A DNA stretch of 64,000 nt from an uncultured Saprospiraceae bacterium (GCA_937997635.1 CALLFA010000049.1:1-64000); one strand, 5' to 3'. Positions 54,314 to 63,620 are shown, numbered from the stretch's first letter. Notes: generated from the letters alone by a model not told the origin. A program made the numbers and translations.

Positions 54314-54709
54314 CTTTCTTAGTATAGACTGTAAATATAATGAAAAAGGCTTATTTCATCAGTTTGCAAGCTTCAATATGGCCAGAAAATTTGGCATTTT
54401 ATTGAAGTGCCACGATAAAATGGAACTAAAAGAACAGAATGACATAAATAAAAATTGATATACAATACTTCTCTAAAGTGTAATTTATTAAAATTCAATT
54501 TATTAAATATAAATTTGTATTGATGTATTGTTAAAATTTCTAATTGAATACTAATGTCAGATTAAAGCAATAATCGAGGTATTTTTAACATTAGTAATGG
54601 AGAATTATCATTCATTCGATTCATGATTAATCAATTAACAGAGTCTCTAGTAATCACTTCATAAATATTCATCATATTTACATATGACACAGTTTAAACC
54701 CATATTGAT
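54314..54709. other. 396-bp intergenic region between divergent genes
   Basis: Very AT-rich. TAAATTTG at 54510-54517 on the plus strand fits TAnnTTTG but lies ~190 bp before the PASTA gene. A 9-codon frame (ATG 54684, TGA 54711-54713) ends overlapping the TTG start of the PASTA gene. No clear minus-strand promoter was found for the peroxidase. Confidence 0.4.
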
Positions 54710-55498
54710 TTGACATTAAAGAGATTCCTTATTCACTTGGCACTGATGATCTTATTCTTTACGATCATACTTTATGGTACGATGTGCAGTTTGAAACAAT
54801 ACACGAATCATGGTCAAAAGTTAGAGTTGCCGAGTTATATTGACAAGCATATTGATTATGCTCAGAATGATGCAGAAGATCGAGGCTTTCAGATTGTCAT
54901 TAATGATTCCATCCACAAGGTAGGAATCCCTGGAGGACAAATTTTAATTCAGAATCCTAAGCCAAATTCCTTTGTAAAAGAGAACAGGAAGGTCTATGTC
55001 ACTACATCTAAGTACGTCCCAGACAACTTCAAAAGCGAATATTTAGGTAGAATTTATGGTTCGCCATTTTATATGAAGGAAAGAGAGCTTAGGCGCCAAG
55101 ACATCTATTCTAATGTCATCGACAGGAAATACGACAGAGGTGAGCCTGATATGATCTTAGAAGCCTATTATAAAGGAAAACCTCTATTAAATCCAAACAA
55201 TCAGACGATTGATAACATCAATATCCCGAAAGGTGAAACAATTGATTTTGTTATAAGTACTAATGAAGGTGGAGAAACTGAGCTACCAAATCTTGTTTGC
55301 AAAACGATTAGTGCGGCAAAATGGATTATAGAGTTTTCAAAGCTAAATCTCAACATTGTGGAGGAAGGGGTCATCAGCGATATGTCCAACGCCTATATAG
55401 TTAAACAAGAGCCTTCTCTTAATGATATGATCAACATACCAATGGGAGAAACCATTGTTGTTCACATTTCTCAGCAGAAACCAACAGGGTGTCCTTAG
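54710..55498 (+). CDS. PASTA domain-containing membrane protein
   Basis: 262 residues if started at TTG 54710; the next ATG (residue 13) would cut the transmembrane segment (about 7-27). Three PASTA-like domains follow at about 38-105, 106-185 and 186-257. Each ends with a G-x-x-I/V and short-strand pattern (I-P-G-G-Q-I-L-I-Q-N-P-K-P, I-P-K-G-E-T-I, I-P-M-G-E-T-I), and L-P-x-L/Y starts domains one and three. PASTA domains bind peptidoglycan fragments or beta-lactam-like ligands; in Bacteroidota they often occur as anchored proteins without a kinase domain. The periplasmic location is inferred from the N-terminal anchor. The upstream overlapping mini-frame suggests either coupling or a frameshift. 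Confidence 0.88.
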   Translation: MTLKRFLIHLALMILFFTIILYGTMCSLKQYTNHGQKLELPSYIDKHIDYAQNDAEDRGFQIVINDSIHKVGIPGGQILIQNPKPNSFVKENRKVYVTTSKYVPDNFKSEYLGRIYGSPFYMKERELRRQDIYSNVIDRKYDRGEPDMILEAYYKGKPLLNPNNQTIDNINIPKGETIDFVISTNEGGETELPNLVCKTISAAKWIIEFSKLNLNIVEEGVISDMSNAYIVKQEPSLNDMINIPMGETIVVHISQQKPTGCP

Positions 55499-55697
55499 AA
55501 ATATTTTAAGAAAAAGCCATATATTTATAGACATTCGAACGTTTATTCTATTTATCTGTCGTGTAGAGGCATCTTACTCAATTTTTTAGAAATGTTAAAT
55601 TTATTAAGGAATTTGGTGACTGATTTAGAGAAAGGGCGTCAGAATCTGTGTTAGACAAACATATTTCACAAAATAAATAATAATAAATCTCACTAAA

Positions 55698-56357
55698 ATG
55701 AATGTAGTTGAAGCAATACGCGGATCATTAACAAATACTTTTAATGGTTTCGCAGAATTTATCCCAAAATTATTCGGAGCCCTTATTATCCTTCTTATTG
55801 GTTGGTTGATTGCAAGAGCTATCAAGTTTGCATTATCCAAAGTCCTTAAGGCTGTCAATTTCGATTCTTTAACAGAAAAAGTAGGAATCAATGGTTATAT
55901 GGCTAAAGCAGGTCTTAAAGCAAGAGGCTCAGATTTGATCGCGAAATTGGGTTACTGGATCGTTATGTTTACAGTACTTACCTTATTTTTTAACTCTTTA
56001 GGTCTAGAATCTGTTTCTGGTCTATTACAGGATGTTATAAACTTTATCCCGAACATTATTGTCGCTTGTATCCTTCTTGTTATTGGAATGTATTTAGCTC
56101 AATTTGTACAAGGTTTAGCTGAAGGTGCGTTAAAAGCAGGTGGATTCTCAAACCCTGGTTTGGTCGGTAAAATCGCTTACGGAGCTGTTATGTTCTTGAC
56201 TGTTACATTGGTTCTTAATCAATTAAGCATCGGTGATGGTATCCTTGATAAAATCATTTCAATTGTACTAGGTGCTCTTGGTTTAGGTTTATCAATTGCA
56301 TTTGGTTTAGGTGGTGTTGATTGGGCTAAAAAGACAATCAATAATATTGGAAAGTAA
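55698..56357 (+). CDS. Small mechanosensitive-channel-like (conserved TM helix) membrane protein
   Basis: 219 residues with several hydrophobic segments, including F-G-A-L-I-I-L-L-I-G-W-L-I-A-R, Y-W-I-V-M-F-T-V-L-T-L-F-F, I-I-V-A-C-I-L-L-V-I-G and A-V-M-F-L-T-V-T-L-V-L. The repeated pattern of a helix followed by A-x-x-x-x-x-K/L-x-G resembles the conserved TM helix family (PF05552 type, CmpX-like), related to MscS. The end carries G-L-G-x-x-x-A-F-G-L-G-G, like the pore-lining helix end of MscS-like channels. The large C-terminal cytoplasmic vestibule of true MscS is absent. A role in osmotic or membrane-tension response is plausible but unproved. A strong terminator follows 20 bp after the stop. 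Confidence 0.85.
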   Translation: MNVVEAIRGSLTNTFNGFAEFIPKLFGALIILLIGWLIARAIKFALSKVLKAVNFDSLTEKVGINGYMAKAGLKARGSDLIAKLGYWIVMFTVLTLFFNSLGLESVSGLLQDVINFIPNIIVACILLVIGMYLAQFVQGLAEGALKAGGFSNPGLVGKIAYGAVMFLTVTLVLNQLSIGDGILDKIISIVLGALGLGLSIAFGLGGVDWAKKTINNIGK

Positions 56358-56376
56358 TCCACGTTGAAAATATATT

Positions 56377-56412
56377 AAAGCCCTGTGAGTCTTACTCGCA
56401 GGGCTTTTTTTA
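56377..56412 (+). terminator. Rho-independent terminator of the channel-like gene
   Basis: AAAGCCCTGTGAGT pairs with ACTCGCAGGGCTTT (one wobble) around a CTT loop and is followed by a run of T. Confidence 0.9.
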
Positions 56413-56441
56413 TGTCAAAAATTAAAAACTGGTATATGCGT

Positions 56442-57112
56442 TTTGTACCTACGGCGCAATGATTTATATGTGGTCTGATGACTACCGATATTTAGTCCCT
56501 ATGGGACACTTTAATAACATTTATGAATTATCTGGTCACCTAGTACGCAATGCTTTCGTCCCGTAGGGACGATATGTGGGTAGTGAAATTAATTGATTGC
56601 ATTGTCGTGCCGTTAGGTACGGAATATGTGTAAACACCTATTGCAAGATCACGGTTTGTACCTAAGGCACAATGATTTATATGTGGTCTGATGACTACCA
56701 ATATTTAGTCCCTGTGGGACTCTTTAATAACATTTATGTAATATCTGGTCACCTAGTACCCAAAGCTTTCGTCCCGTAGGGACGATATGTGGGTAGTGAA
56801 ATTAATTGATTGCATTGCCGTGCCGTTAGGTACGGAATATGTGTACGTACACCTATTCCAAGATCACGGTTTGTACCTACGACACAATGATTTTATATGT
56901 GTGTAATGACTACCGATATTTAGTCCCTATGGGACTCTTTAATAACATTTATATAATATCTGGTCACCTAGTACGCAAAGCTTTCGTCCCGTAGGGACGA
57001 TATATGGGTAGTGTAATTAATTGAATGTAGTTGCCGTGCCGTTAGGTACGGAATATGTGTAAACACCTATTACAAGATCAAGGTTTGTACAAACGGCACA
57101 ATGATTTATATT
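56442..57112. repeat. Tandem array of ~214-bp palindrome-rich (REP-like) units, three full copies plus a fragment
   Basis: Units start at 56442, 56655, 56870 and 57084 (partial), with spacing of 213-215 bp. Each unit opens with TTTGTACC (TTTGTACA in the fragment) and contains, in order, a TAGTCCC-x-TGGGAC palindrome, CGTCCCGTAGGGACG, and CCGTTAGGTACGG. The unit's end is roughly the reverse complement of the next unit's start, so the array alternates inverted short palindromic elements, as in REP/REPIN sequences. It fills the gap between convergent 3' ends and runs into the dcd stop. There is no open frame or transposase in it. Confidence 0.9.
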
Positions 57113-57647
57113 AAAACTTATTCTTCCACATCATTGACTCCACTGGCTTTATTGTCCGTTCGTTGTATTTAGCATTTGCTTTACGATTATAATAATTCTT
57201 GACATCGCCATCAATTTGAAAATAGATCAATTGTCCGATTGGCATTCCTGCATATACTCTCACTGGTTTTACACAAGAAATCTCTAATGTCCAAGTGTTG
57301 CAAAACCCAACATCGCCTTTACCAGCTGTCGCATGAATGTCTATACCCAGTCGACCAATACTAGATTTACCCTCTAAAAACGGGACTGTTTTATGCGTTT
57401 CCGTGTATTCTTCTGTGACTCCTAAGTACAATTCACCTGGCTGCAAAACAAAGCCAGAATCAGGGATTTCAAAATGATTGACAGTATTGTGCTTTTTCGC
57501 GTCAAGTATATCGTCATGATAGACCGCCAAATATTCTCCCAAATGAACATCATATGAGTTAGTACCAAGGCATTCTGGTCTGTATGGGTCAATCAATATT
57601 TCCCCTTTATCTATTGCTTCTTTAATTTTCAGGTCGGTTAATATCAT
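57111..57647 (-). CDS. dcd: dCTP deaminase
   Basis: A 178-residue cytoplasmic nucleotide enzyme converting dCTP to dUTP, the precursor for thymidylate. Family motifs are G-T-N-S-Y-D-V-H-L (near residue 29), F-V-L-Q-P-G-E-L-Y-L-G, the catalytic and trimer-forming block E-G-K-S-S-I-G-R-L-G-I with the general-base Glu in T-W-T-L-E-I, and H-A-T-A-G. Length is that of the trimeric Dcd family rather than dUTPase. The bifunctional deaminase-dUTPase alternative is hard to exclude by sequence alone. It is divergent from the phosphopantetheinyl transferase gene (41 bp between starts), and its 3' end touches the REP-like array. Confidence 0.95.
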   Translation of the reverse strand: MILTDLKIKEAIDKGEILIDPYRPECLGTNSYDVHLGEYLAVYHDDILDAKKHNTVNHFEIPDSGFVLQPGELYLGVTEEYTETHKTVPFLEGKSSIGRLGIDIHATAGKGDVGFCNTWTLEISCVKPVRVYAGMPIGQLIYFQIDGDVKNYYNRKANAKYNERTIKPVESMMWKNKF

Positions 57648-57688
57648 ATCTAAACTGTGATGAGGACAATATTAACTAATTTTATCCT

Positions 57689-58339
57689 ATGCCATTGATT
57701 TACAAGATTATTGATTCACCTAAGTCAACAATTGCCGTGTGGAAAGTGACGGAATCTGCTGAATTTCTAGCTGATCGATTAGAGCTTAAAAATGCTAAGG
57801 AGAAACTTTCTCGAATGCATCCGAAGCGTAAACTGGAATGGTTAGCATCAAGACATGTTATCTGCTCGATGCTGAATAATTTTAATGCCTCCAAAATTAA
57901 AAATGATTCTTTTGGTAGACCTTATCATGAGGATATTGATGTCAACATATCCATCAGCCATACAATTGGTTATGTAGCGGTATACTTAAGTAATAAAACC
58001 ATTGGCATCGACATCCAACAAATAACGCCGAAAATAAAGTTGATTGCGCATAAATTTTTAGACATCAACACCCTGCATGAACTTCATCCAGCAGAAAATT
58101 TAGTTGCGCTACATTATTTGTGGGGTGCAAAAGAATGTATGTACAAGTGCTATGGTAAGAAAAAACTTGATTTTAGAGAAAACCTGAAAGTTTCAACTGA
58201 AAAGTTGGTTTTTGCAGATACTAAATTGACATTTCCCTGTAACACAGTTGGGTTGATTTCAAAAGGACTCTATCAAAAAGATATGATGATATCAGGTGTC
58301 AAAATAAATGATGCCTTACTTGTTTATGCGCATGACTAA
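57689..58339 (+). CDS. 4'-phosphopantetheinyl transferase (Sfp-like)
   Basis: A 216-residue protein. The conserved core shows I-S-I-S-H-T (near residue 90), G-I-D-I-Q (magnesium-binding Asp, near 110) and L-W-G-A-K-E-C-M-Y-K (W-x-x-K-E, near 150), followed by G-K-K-x-L-D-F. These are the signatures of the Sfp/AcpT class. It transfers the phosphopantetheine arm from CoA to a carrier protein Ser, activating fatty-acid, polyketide or peptide synthases. No such synthase is in the window, so it probably serves fatty-acid ACP or a remote cluster. Length fits the two-lobed Sfp fold. coaX, which starts CoA synthesis, is the next gene, converging. Confidence 0.92.
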   Translation: MPLIYKIIDSPKSTIAVWKVTESAEFLADRLELKNAKEKLSRMHPKRKLEWLASRHVICSMLNNFNASKIKNDSFGRPYHEDIDVNISISHTIGYVAVYLSNKTIGIDIQQITPKIKLIAHKFLDINTLHELHPAENLVALHYLWGAKECMYKCYGKKKLDFRENLKVSTEKLVFADTKLTFPCNTVGLISKGLYQKDMMISGVKINDALLVYAHD

Positions 58340-58453
58340 TGAATTCACATTCCAACTCGTGTTGTACATCCTATGCCACCTTCTGGGTCATTAATGCTTT
58401 ACTAATCGCCTTGGGTACTAGATGTCTAGATTACTAAATGTAAGGATTTCAAG

Positions 58454-59221
58454 TCATGACATTGACTCTCCTATCAGTCGAATTCCGTTTAAGGTGAGGT
58501 CTTTCTTGACAAGATCAAATTCAGATTCCAACGGAGTCAAAACACCTGAAAGCCCGCCTGTCGCAATTCGTTTGAAGCGCTTGCCTTTTTCTTTTTCAAT
58601 GGTTTGCAAAATTTCTTTTACCAAACCTATATAGCCTCGAAAGACACCAGCTTGAATAGCGTTTGCTGTATTTTTTCCAATGGCAGAAGCAGGCAGATAA
58701 GCCTGAACCTCTGGGAGTTGCGCTGTACTTCCATGTAAGGTACGCAATGCTGTATTTAGTCCAGGCGCAATTGCAACTCCTTGGATATGATAGTCTTTTT
58801 GGACAACCGTAAATGTCAGTGCGGTACCAAAATCTACGATGATTGTATCGTCATTTTCTTCGTACAAAGCAGCTACTGCATTTGCAATTAGGTCGGTTCC
58901 CATCTCATCTGGATTATCAGTATGAATTGATAGTCCTGGATAAGAATCGAATTGAATCTTATTTATTTTCGCTTTAAACAATGCTGAAAGCATCTCTACA
59001 AATGAATCATCCATGTAAGGCACAACACTGCTCAAACTCACATATTTGATGGCCAATAAATCAATTTTTTCTTCCAACAATGCATCAACAATCCTTTTTT
59101 GATAATACATCCGACTTTCTTCGTTCTTAATTGTTTCCCAGCGCCAAACGTGCAGACAGTTTGTGCCATCATACAGGCCACAAACAACATTAGAGTTCCC
59201 TATATCAAAAACGATATGCAT
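58454..59221 (-). CDS. coaX: Type III pantothenate kinase
   Basis: 255 residues from ATG 59221, where the conserved M-H-I-V-F-D-I-G-N-S-N begins; upstream in-frame codons to 59251 lie inside the preceding gene. Family motifs are D-I-G-N-S-N (phosphate loop), G-T-D-L-I-A-N-A-V-A-A, I-V-D-F-G-T-A-L-T-F and G-V-A-I-A-P-G. The enzyme phosphorylates pantothenate, the first step of CoA synthesis, and is insensitive to CoA feedback. Its start overlaps the stop of the ATP-grasp gene by one base (TAATG), indicating translational coupling within a gcvP, ATP-grasp, coaX operon. Confidence 0.96.
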   Translation of the reverse strand: MHIVFDIGNSNVVCGLYDGTNCLHVWRWETIKNEESRMYYQKRIVDALLEEKIDLLAIKYVSLSSVVPYMDDSFVEMLSALFKAKINKIQFDSYPGLSIHTDNPDEMGTDLIANAVAALYEENDDTIIVDFGTALTFTVVQKDYHIQGVAIAPGLNTALRTLHGSTAQLPEVQAYLPASAIGKNTANAIQAGVFRGYIGLVKEILQTIEKEKGKRFKRIATGGLSGVLTPLESEFDLVKKDLTLNGIRLIGESMS

Positions 59222-60216
59222 TATTTCACTATATTTTTTGTTATCCACCACGACTTTACTCCATCAATTAGAGGTGGCTTTTCGTAAGATAATTTTATTC
59301 GCTGTTTTGCGATTTGTGCTAAAATTTTCCAGTGAAGGTGTACATCATTTAAAATTCTACCAAACTTATATTTAGGGTCATAAATGTGCAATGGTTCTGA
59401 TTTTGCACCATTTAATTCCAACAACTTAAACTCTCCTTTTTTCATTGCTTCAACAGAGTCTGCTTTAAGATCAAGTCTGCAAAAGTCAATGCCTTTGATT
59501 TGTTCAAACAGCTTAGATGCCCATTTCACTAGATTATCGTCGATCGTTTCGTTAAGAGAATGAAATTTTGCTCCTCTAGAATAGTTGCCTATAATATCGA
59601 CACGTTTCGCTTCTCCTTTTGCCAATGTCATGTTTAATTCGTCTTGAAATTTGTCTTTTATCCACTCCTTTTTTAGGAAAGGATTTTCGTCTTCATCTAT
59701 TAGCTGTTCTAATGTTTTGACCCCGTCTCCGACAACTTCTGGGTATGTCTTTTCGATAAAAGAGCTGACACCTACAACACCAGTTTTTGGATATCGATAC
59801 ATTAAAACAGAAAATTCTCGCTTATAATCGACAAATTCTTGTAAGAGAAAATCCTTTGAACCATACAGTTTTTTGTATTCGTCAAGTTGTTCATCATTAT
59901 CCAATTTTGCAACAAGAAAGCCTTTAAAGCCAATATCTGGTTTAATGATAATGGGATAATCCAATTTAATGTCAGTTGTATCTGCATCCGTCGCAGTTGG
60001 CGAAACCAATACTGTTTTAGGAATCCAGTATGAAGGCAATAGTTTGTATACTTCAGATTTTCGATCATCAAACATACCTCCTAATCTGATGGCTGGATTT
60101 GAAGCAGCATAAAAATGTACAGATAGAAATCTAATGCAATACCAACAGTAATAGCTGATTGACTGATAAAAGAAGAGTTTAGAAACCCAATATCCTCTGT
60201 CTGACTGCTTTCTCAC
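59221..60216 (-). CDS. ATP-grasp domain protein (D-Ala-D-Ala ligase-like)
   Basis: 331 residues. The ATP-grasp core shows Y-P-I-I-I-K-P-D (nucleotide-binding Lys, near residue 92), L-L-Q-E-F-V-D, then G-D-G-V-K-T-L, and near the end F-C-R-L-D-L-K and K-L-L-E-L-N-G-A (metal-binding Glu/Asn). The N-terminal ~60 residues are aromatic and basic, not a clear signal peptide. Such proteins ligate a carboxylate to an amine using ATP; the fold resembles D-alanine-D-alanine ligase but the substrate motifs are not those of Ddl. It sits 26 bp after gcvP and overlaps coaX, which does not reveal its substrate. Function unknown beyond the superfamily. Confidence 0.88.
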   Translation of the reverse strand: MRKQSDRGYWVSKLFFYQSISYYCWYCIRFLSVHFYAASNPAIRLGGMFDDRKSEVYKLLPSYWIPKTVLVSPTATDADTTDIKLDYPIIIKPDIGFKGFLVAKLDNDEQLDEYKKLYGSKDFLLQEFVDYKREFSVLMYRYPKTGVVGVSSFIEKTYPEVVGDGVKTLEQLIDEDENPFLKKEWIKDKFQDELNMTLAKGEAKRVDIIGNYSRGAKFHSLNETIDDNLVKWASKLFEQIKGIDFCRLDLKADSVEAMKKGEFKLLELNGAKSEPLHIYDPKYKFGRILNDVHLHWKILAQIAKQRIKLSYEKPPLIDGVKSWWITKNIVK

Positions 60217-60242
60217 TCCAATAAAAATATATTAATCATAAG

Positions 60243-63104
60243 TTACGCATATTCTTCCATAGGTGGACAAGTGCAAATCAAGTTGCGATCACCATGAGCA
60301 TTGTCAACACGCGAAACTGATGGCCAAAACTTAAATACTTCCTGCTGATATTTCATAGGAAATACGGCTTCCTCTCTCGAATATGCATATGGCCATTCGC
60401 TAGCACATGCCAAAGACAAGGTATGTGGCGCATTGGTTAAAGTATTTGAATCAGCAGACATGTCACCCCTTGCAACTTTATCAATTTCTTTTTTAATCAA
60501 CAACATTGCTTCACAAAAGCGGTCTAGTTCATCCAAACTTTCACTTTCTGTGGGCTCTATCATAATGGTACCAGCCACTGGAAATGACAATGTAGGTGCA
60601 TGAAAACCGTAATCCATTAAACGTTTAGCGACATCTTCTGCCAAAATACCAATTGACTTATACATCCTAAGATCAATTATCAACTCATGAGCAGTTCTCT
60701 CATTTTTGCCTATATAAAGGATTTCATATTCTGACTTAAGTCTGTCTTTGATGTAATTGGCATTTAGAATAGCCATTTCAGTAGACCTTTTCAAACCAGT
60801 ATAACCCAATAGCCTGATGTAGGCGTACGAAATAAGTAATATACTAGCACTGCCATAAGGTGCAGCGGAAACAGATTTTATGGACGAAGATCCGTTATCG
60901 TCTTCAATAAAATGACCTGGTAAAAAAGGTGCTAAAGATTCGTTTACACATATGGGGCCCATTCCAGGGCCTCCTCCTCCATGGGGAATGGCAAATGTTT
61001 TATGTAAGTTGAGATGACAGACATCCGCACCGATAAGTCCAGGGCTAGTCAATCCTACTTGTGCATTCATATTAGCTCCATCCATATACACTTTGCCTCC
61101 AAAATCATGGACCACTCGACATATTTCTCTAATGTCTTCTTCAAAAACACCATGCGTTGATGGATAGGTCACCATTAATGCAGCGAGTGAATCTTTGTGC
61201 AATTCGGCCTTTTCTTTCAAATCTGGCAAATCTATATTACCGAGTTCATCACATTCTACAACAACGACTTTCATACCAGCCATGATGGCACTTGCAGGAT
61301 TTGTACCATGTGCTGAAGAAGGTATGATGGCTATGTTTCTGTGGGTGTCGCCTCTAGATTTATGATATTCTCTGATGACCATAAGGCCTGTGTACTCCCC
61401 TTGCGCACCCGAATTGGGCTGAAGTGAACAAGCGTCAAATCCCGTGATTTCAGCCAAATAGGCTTCTAATTCTTCAAAAACCTGTTGGTATCCTTGGGAC
61501 TGTTCTTTTGGGCAAAAGGGATGGAGATTTGCAAATTCTGGAAAGGAAACCGGAAACAATTCAGTCGCTGCATTCAATTTCATGGTACAAGATCCTAGCG
61601 GAATCATCGAATGCATGAGTGACAAATCTTTGTTTTCTAAACGTTTGATGTATCGCATCATTTCTGTTTCAGACCGATACTTTTTAAATATCGGATGTTG
61701 CAAAAATGAACTTTTGCGCTCAAAATCAGGTGAAATATCTTTATAGGCTACCTTGTTATTTGTGTCTACCTTATTAGCAGAAGGCAGTTGAGAAAAAGTG
61801 TCAACAAGGTCATTAACTTCTGATTCTCCACAAGTCTCGTCAAGACTTATACTGACTTGTCCTTTGATTTCATTAAATAGATTTATCTGTTTACTTTGAA
61901 TAATCTCTTTTTCCTCTTCTTGCAACTCTACAGTGACAGTATCAAACAGTTCTCCTTCTTTAACGACAAAACCCAACAGACTTAATTTATCTCTCAGCAA
62001 TGAAGCATGGGCATGGATGCGAGTAGCAATGTAATTCAATCCTTCTGCTCCATGATAAACAGCATACATGCCAGCCATCACCGCCAATAATGCTTGTGCC
62101 GTACAAATGTTAGAGGTTGCTTTTTCTCTTTTTATGTGTTGCTCCCTTGTTTGCAATGCCATTCGATATGCTTGATTACCAGCAGCATCAATGGACAAGC
62201 CTATTATTCTTCCAGGAATTTGTCTTTTATACTCTTCTTTTGTAGCAAAATAAGCAGCGTGAGGCCCCCCAAACCCTATTGGCACCCCTAATCGCTGAGT
62301 GGTCCCTACACATGCATCAGCGCCCCAATCACCTGGAGGCGTATACAACACTAAGCTTAATAAGTCTGCGGCTGCGATTACGTACACGTTATTTTCTTCG
62401 CACTTCTTTTTAAATGACGTGTAATCGTTCACTATTCCTTCAGCATCTGGGTATTGGACACAGGCTGCAAAAAAGCTTTGGTCTATATCTACGGAATCCC
62501 AAGCTCCTTCTACAAGTTCAATCTCTAATGGTTCGGCACGTAATGCTAATATTTCTTTTGTCTGTTGGAATAATTTTCTATCAACAAATACGCGCCTGAC
62601 TTGATCTCCTTTTACTCGTTTGTTTCGAATGTTGTAAAACATCGTCATTGCCTCAGCTGCAGCAGTGCCTTCATCCAGCAAACTAGCATTGGCAATAGGC
62701 AATCCAGTCAAATCACTTACAACCGTTTGGAAGTTCATCAATGCTTCCATTCTCCCTTGAGAGATTTCGGCCTGATAAGGCGTGTACTGCGTGTACCATC
62801 CGGGGTTCTGAAAAATATTTCTAAGAATGACTGATGGCGTTATGGTCCCATAGTAACCTTGTCCAATAAAGTTTTTCGCCAAAACATTTTTTTCCCCGAT
62901 TGCCTTGATGTGATTGAGATAATCATATTCTGACATTGCATCGGGGACATTTAGATTATCATGTTTTCTGATCGATTGTGGTATCGTCTCACTAATCAAT
63001 TTATCTACTGATTCTACACCTATTGTATTCAGCATATGGTCAACTGTTTCCTCATCAATGCCTACATGCCTATTAAGGAAGTTACTTGGGTCATTATTAA
63101 TCAT
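60243..63104 (-). CDS. gcvP: Glycine dehydrogenase (aminomethyl-transferring), P-protein
   Basis: A 953-residue PLP enzyme, the decarboxylating component of the glycine cleavage system, of full single-chain length (E. coli type ~957). The N-terminal half begins R-H-V-G. The C-terminal half has the PLP-binding Lys in L-N-L-H-K-T-F-A-I-P-H-G-G-G-G-P-G (near residue 700), L-Q-P-N-S-G-A-Q-G-E-Y, and S-A-H-G-T-N-P-A-S. It releases CO2 from glycine and passes the aminomethyl group to the H-protein. gcvT and gcvH are not in the window. No glycine riboswitch is seen upstream. It leads an operon with the ATP-grasp gene and coaX. Confidence 0.98.
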   Translation of the reverse strand: MINNDPSNFLNRHVGIDEETVDHMLNTIGVESVDKLISETIPQSIRKHDNLNVPDAMSEYDYLNHIKAIGEKNVLAKNFIGQGYYGTITPSVILRNIFQNPGWYTQYTPYQAEISQGRMEALMNFQTVVSDLTGLPIANASLLDEGTAAAEAMTMFYNIRNKRVKGDQVRRVFVDRKLFQQTKEILALRAEPLEIELVEGAWDSVDIDQSFFAACVQYPDAEGIVNDYTSFKKKCEENNVYVIAAADLLSLVLYTPPGDWGADACVGTTQRLGVPIGFGGPHAAYFATKEEYKRQIPGRIIGLSIDAAGNQAYRMALQTREQHIKREKATSNICTAQALLAVMAGMYAVYHGAEGLNYIATRIHAHASLLRDKLSLLGFVVKEGELFDTVTVELQEEEKEIIQSKQINLFNEIKGQVSISLDETCGESEVNDLVDTFSQLPSANKVDTNNKVAYKDISPDFERKSSFLQHPIFKKYRSETEMMRYIKRLENKDLSLMHSMIPLGSCTMKLNAATELFPVSFPEFANLHPFCPKEQSQGYQQVFEELEAYLAEITGFDACSLQPNSGAQGEYTGLMVIREYHKSRGDTHRNIAIIPSSAHGTNPASAIMAGMKVVVVECDELGNIDLPDLKEKAELHKDSLAALMVTYPSTHGVFEEDIREICRVVHDFGGKVYMDGANMNAQVGLTSPGLIGADVCHLNLHKTFAIPHGGGGPGMGPICVNESLAPFLPGHFIEDDNGSSSIKSVSAAPYGSASILLISYAYIRLLGYTGLKRSTEMAILNANYIKDRLKSEYEILYIGKNERTAHELIIDLRMYKSIGILAEDVAKRLMDYGFHAPTLSFPVAGTIMIEPTESESLDELDRFCEAMLLIKKEIDKVARGDMSADSNTLTNAPHTLSLACASEWPYAYSREEAVFPMKYQQEVFKFWPSVSRVDNAHGDRNLICTCPPMEEYA

Positions 63105-63153
63105 GCAATCAGGTTCGTGTTTTCAATAGTCAAGTACAAAATCTCGAAAGTCA

Positions 63154-63161
63154 CAAATATA
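63154..63161 (-). promoter_or_regulatory. Probable -7 box of the gcvP operon
   Basis: Minus strand TATATTTG matches TAnnTTTG and ends 49 bp before the gcvP ATG. The same octamer occurs upstream of two giant genes (28643-28636 and 34151-34144). No clear -33 partner. Confidence 0.4.
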
Positions 63162-63378
63162 ATCATTGTATAAACATATTTATAGAAGTAAATATATCTG
63201 CGGCTCGTTCCTTTTAAATTCCTTTACGGTTACGTTAAGTTTTGGTGTTTCGTTTTCGAGAACCTAGCATCCAACCGAGAATAAACTATAGATAATCAAA
63301 TTCTCCAATTGTTATGCTTTTGTAGAAACTAAGATGCGTCCTTGTAGGTTTCACTATTAAATTCAGTCCTTATCTTTG

Positions 63379-63447
63379 ACATACAGTTTAAGGGTGTTAA
63401 AAAATTGTTAGTCGAGCCTCTGAAAAGTCAGAAGGCTCTTCTTTTTT
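63379..63447 (+). ncRNA. Candidate small RNA, copy 1
   Basis: About 65-70 nt between a TAnnTTTG-type box and a T-run terminator. Between the two copies this part differs by one substitution and small indels, whereas the ~60 bp before the box carry many substitutions, as if the transcribed part were selected. It matches no RNA family I know, and no well-spaced -33 box is present. Confidence 0.3.
63414..63447 (+). terminator. Rho-independent terminator, copy 1
   Basis: GAGCCTCTGA pairs with TCAGAAGGCTC (one bulged A) around AAAG, followed by TTCTTTTTT. Confidence 0.85.
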
Positions 63448-63620
63448 GGACAACTTCAAAACTCATTAACTACTGTTCGCAGTCTACTTTCTCTCTCCTT
63501 AACCAACCGAATTCCTGCTATCTAAACGTTTGTTAAGCCTAATTTTTATGCTGTTGTGCTTTTGTAGAAGCCAAGATGCATGCTTGTAGGTTTCATTACT
63601 ATATTCTGCCCCTATCTTTG

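Larger units (their letters stand above)
63311..63468 (+). repeat. Duplicated ~160-bp element, copy 1 (promoter-like box to terminator)
   Basis: Copy 1 of an element repeated at 63553-63713 (offset 242-243 bp). It contains TATCTTTG at 63371-63378, a highly conserved ~35-nt block, and a terminator at 63414-63447. Confidence 0.85.

Noticed and set aside
56442-57112. Regularly spaced palindromes as a CRISPR array
   Set aside because: The ~214-bp units are similar throughout, so there are no unique spacers, and no cas genes are near.
63105-63310. Glycine riboswitch upstream of gcvP
   Set aside because: No paired-helix core of the glycine aptamer is visible, and the likely leader is under 50 nt.
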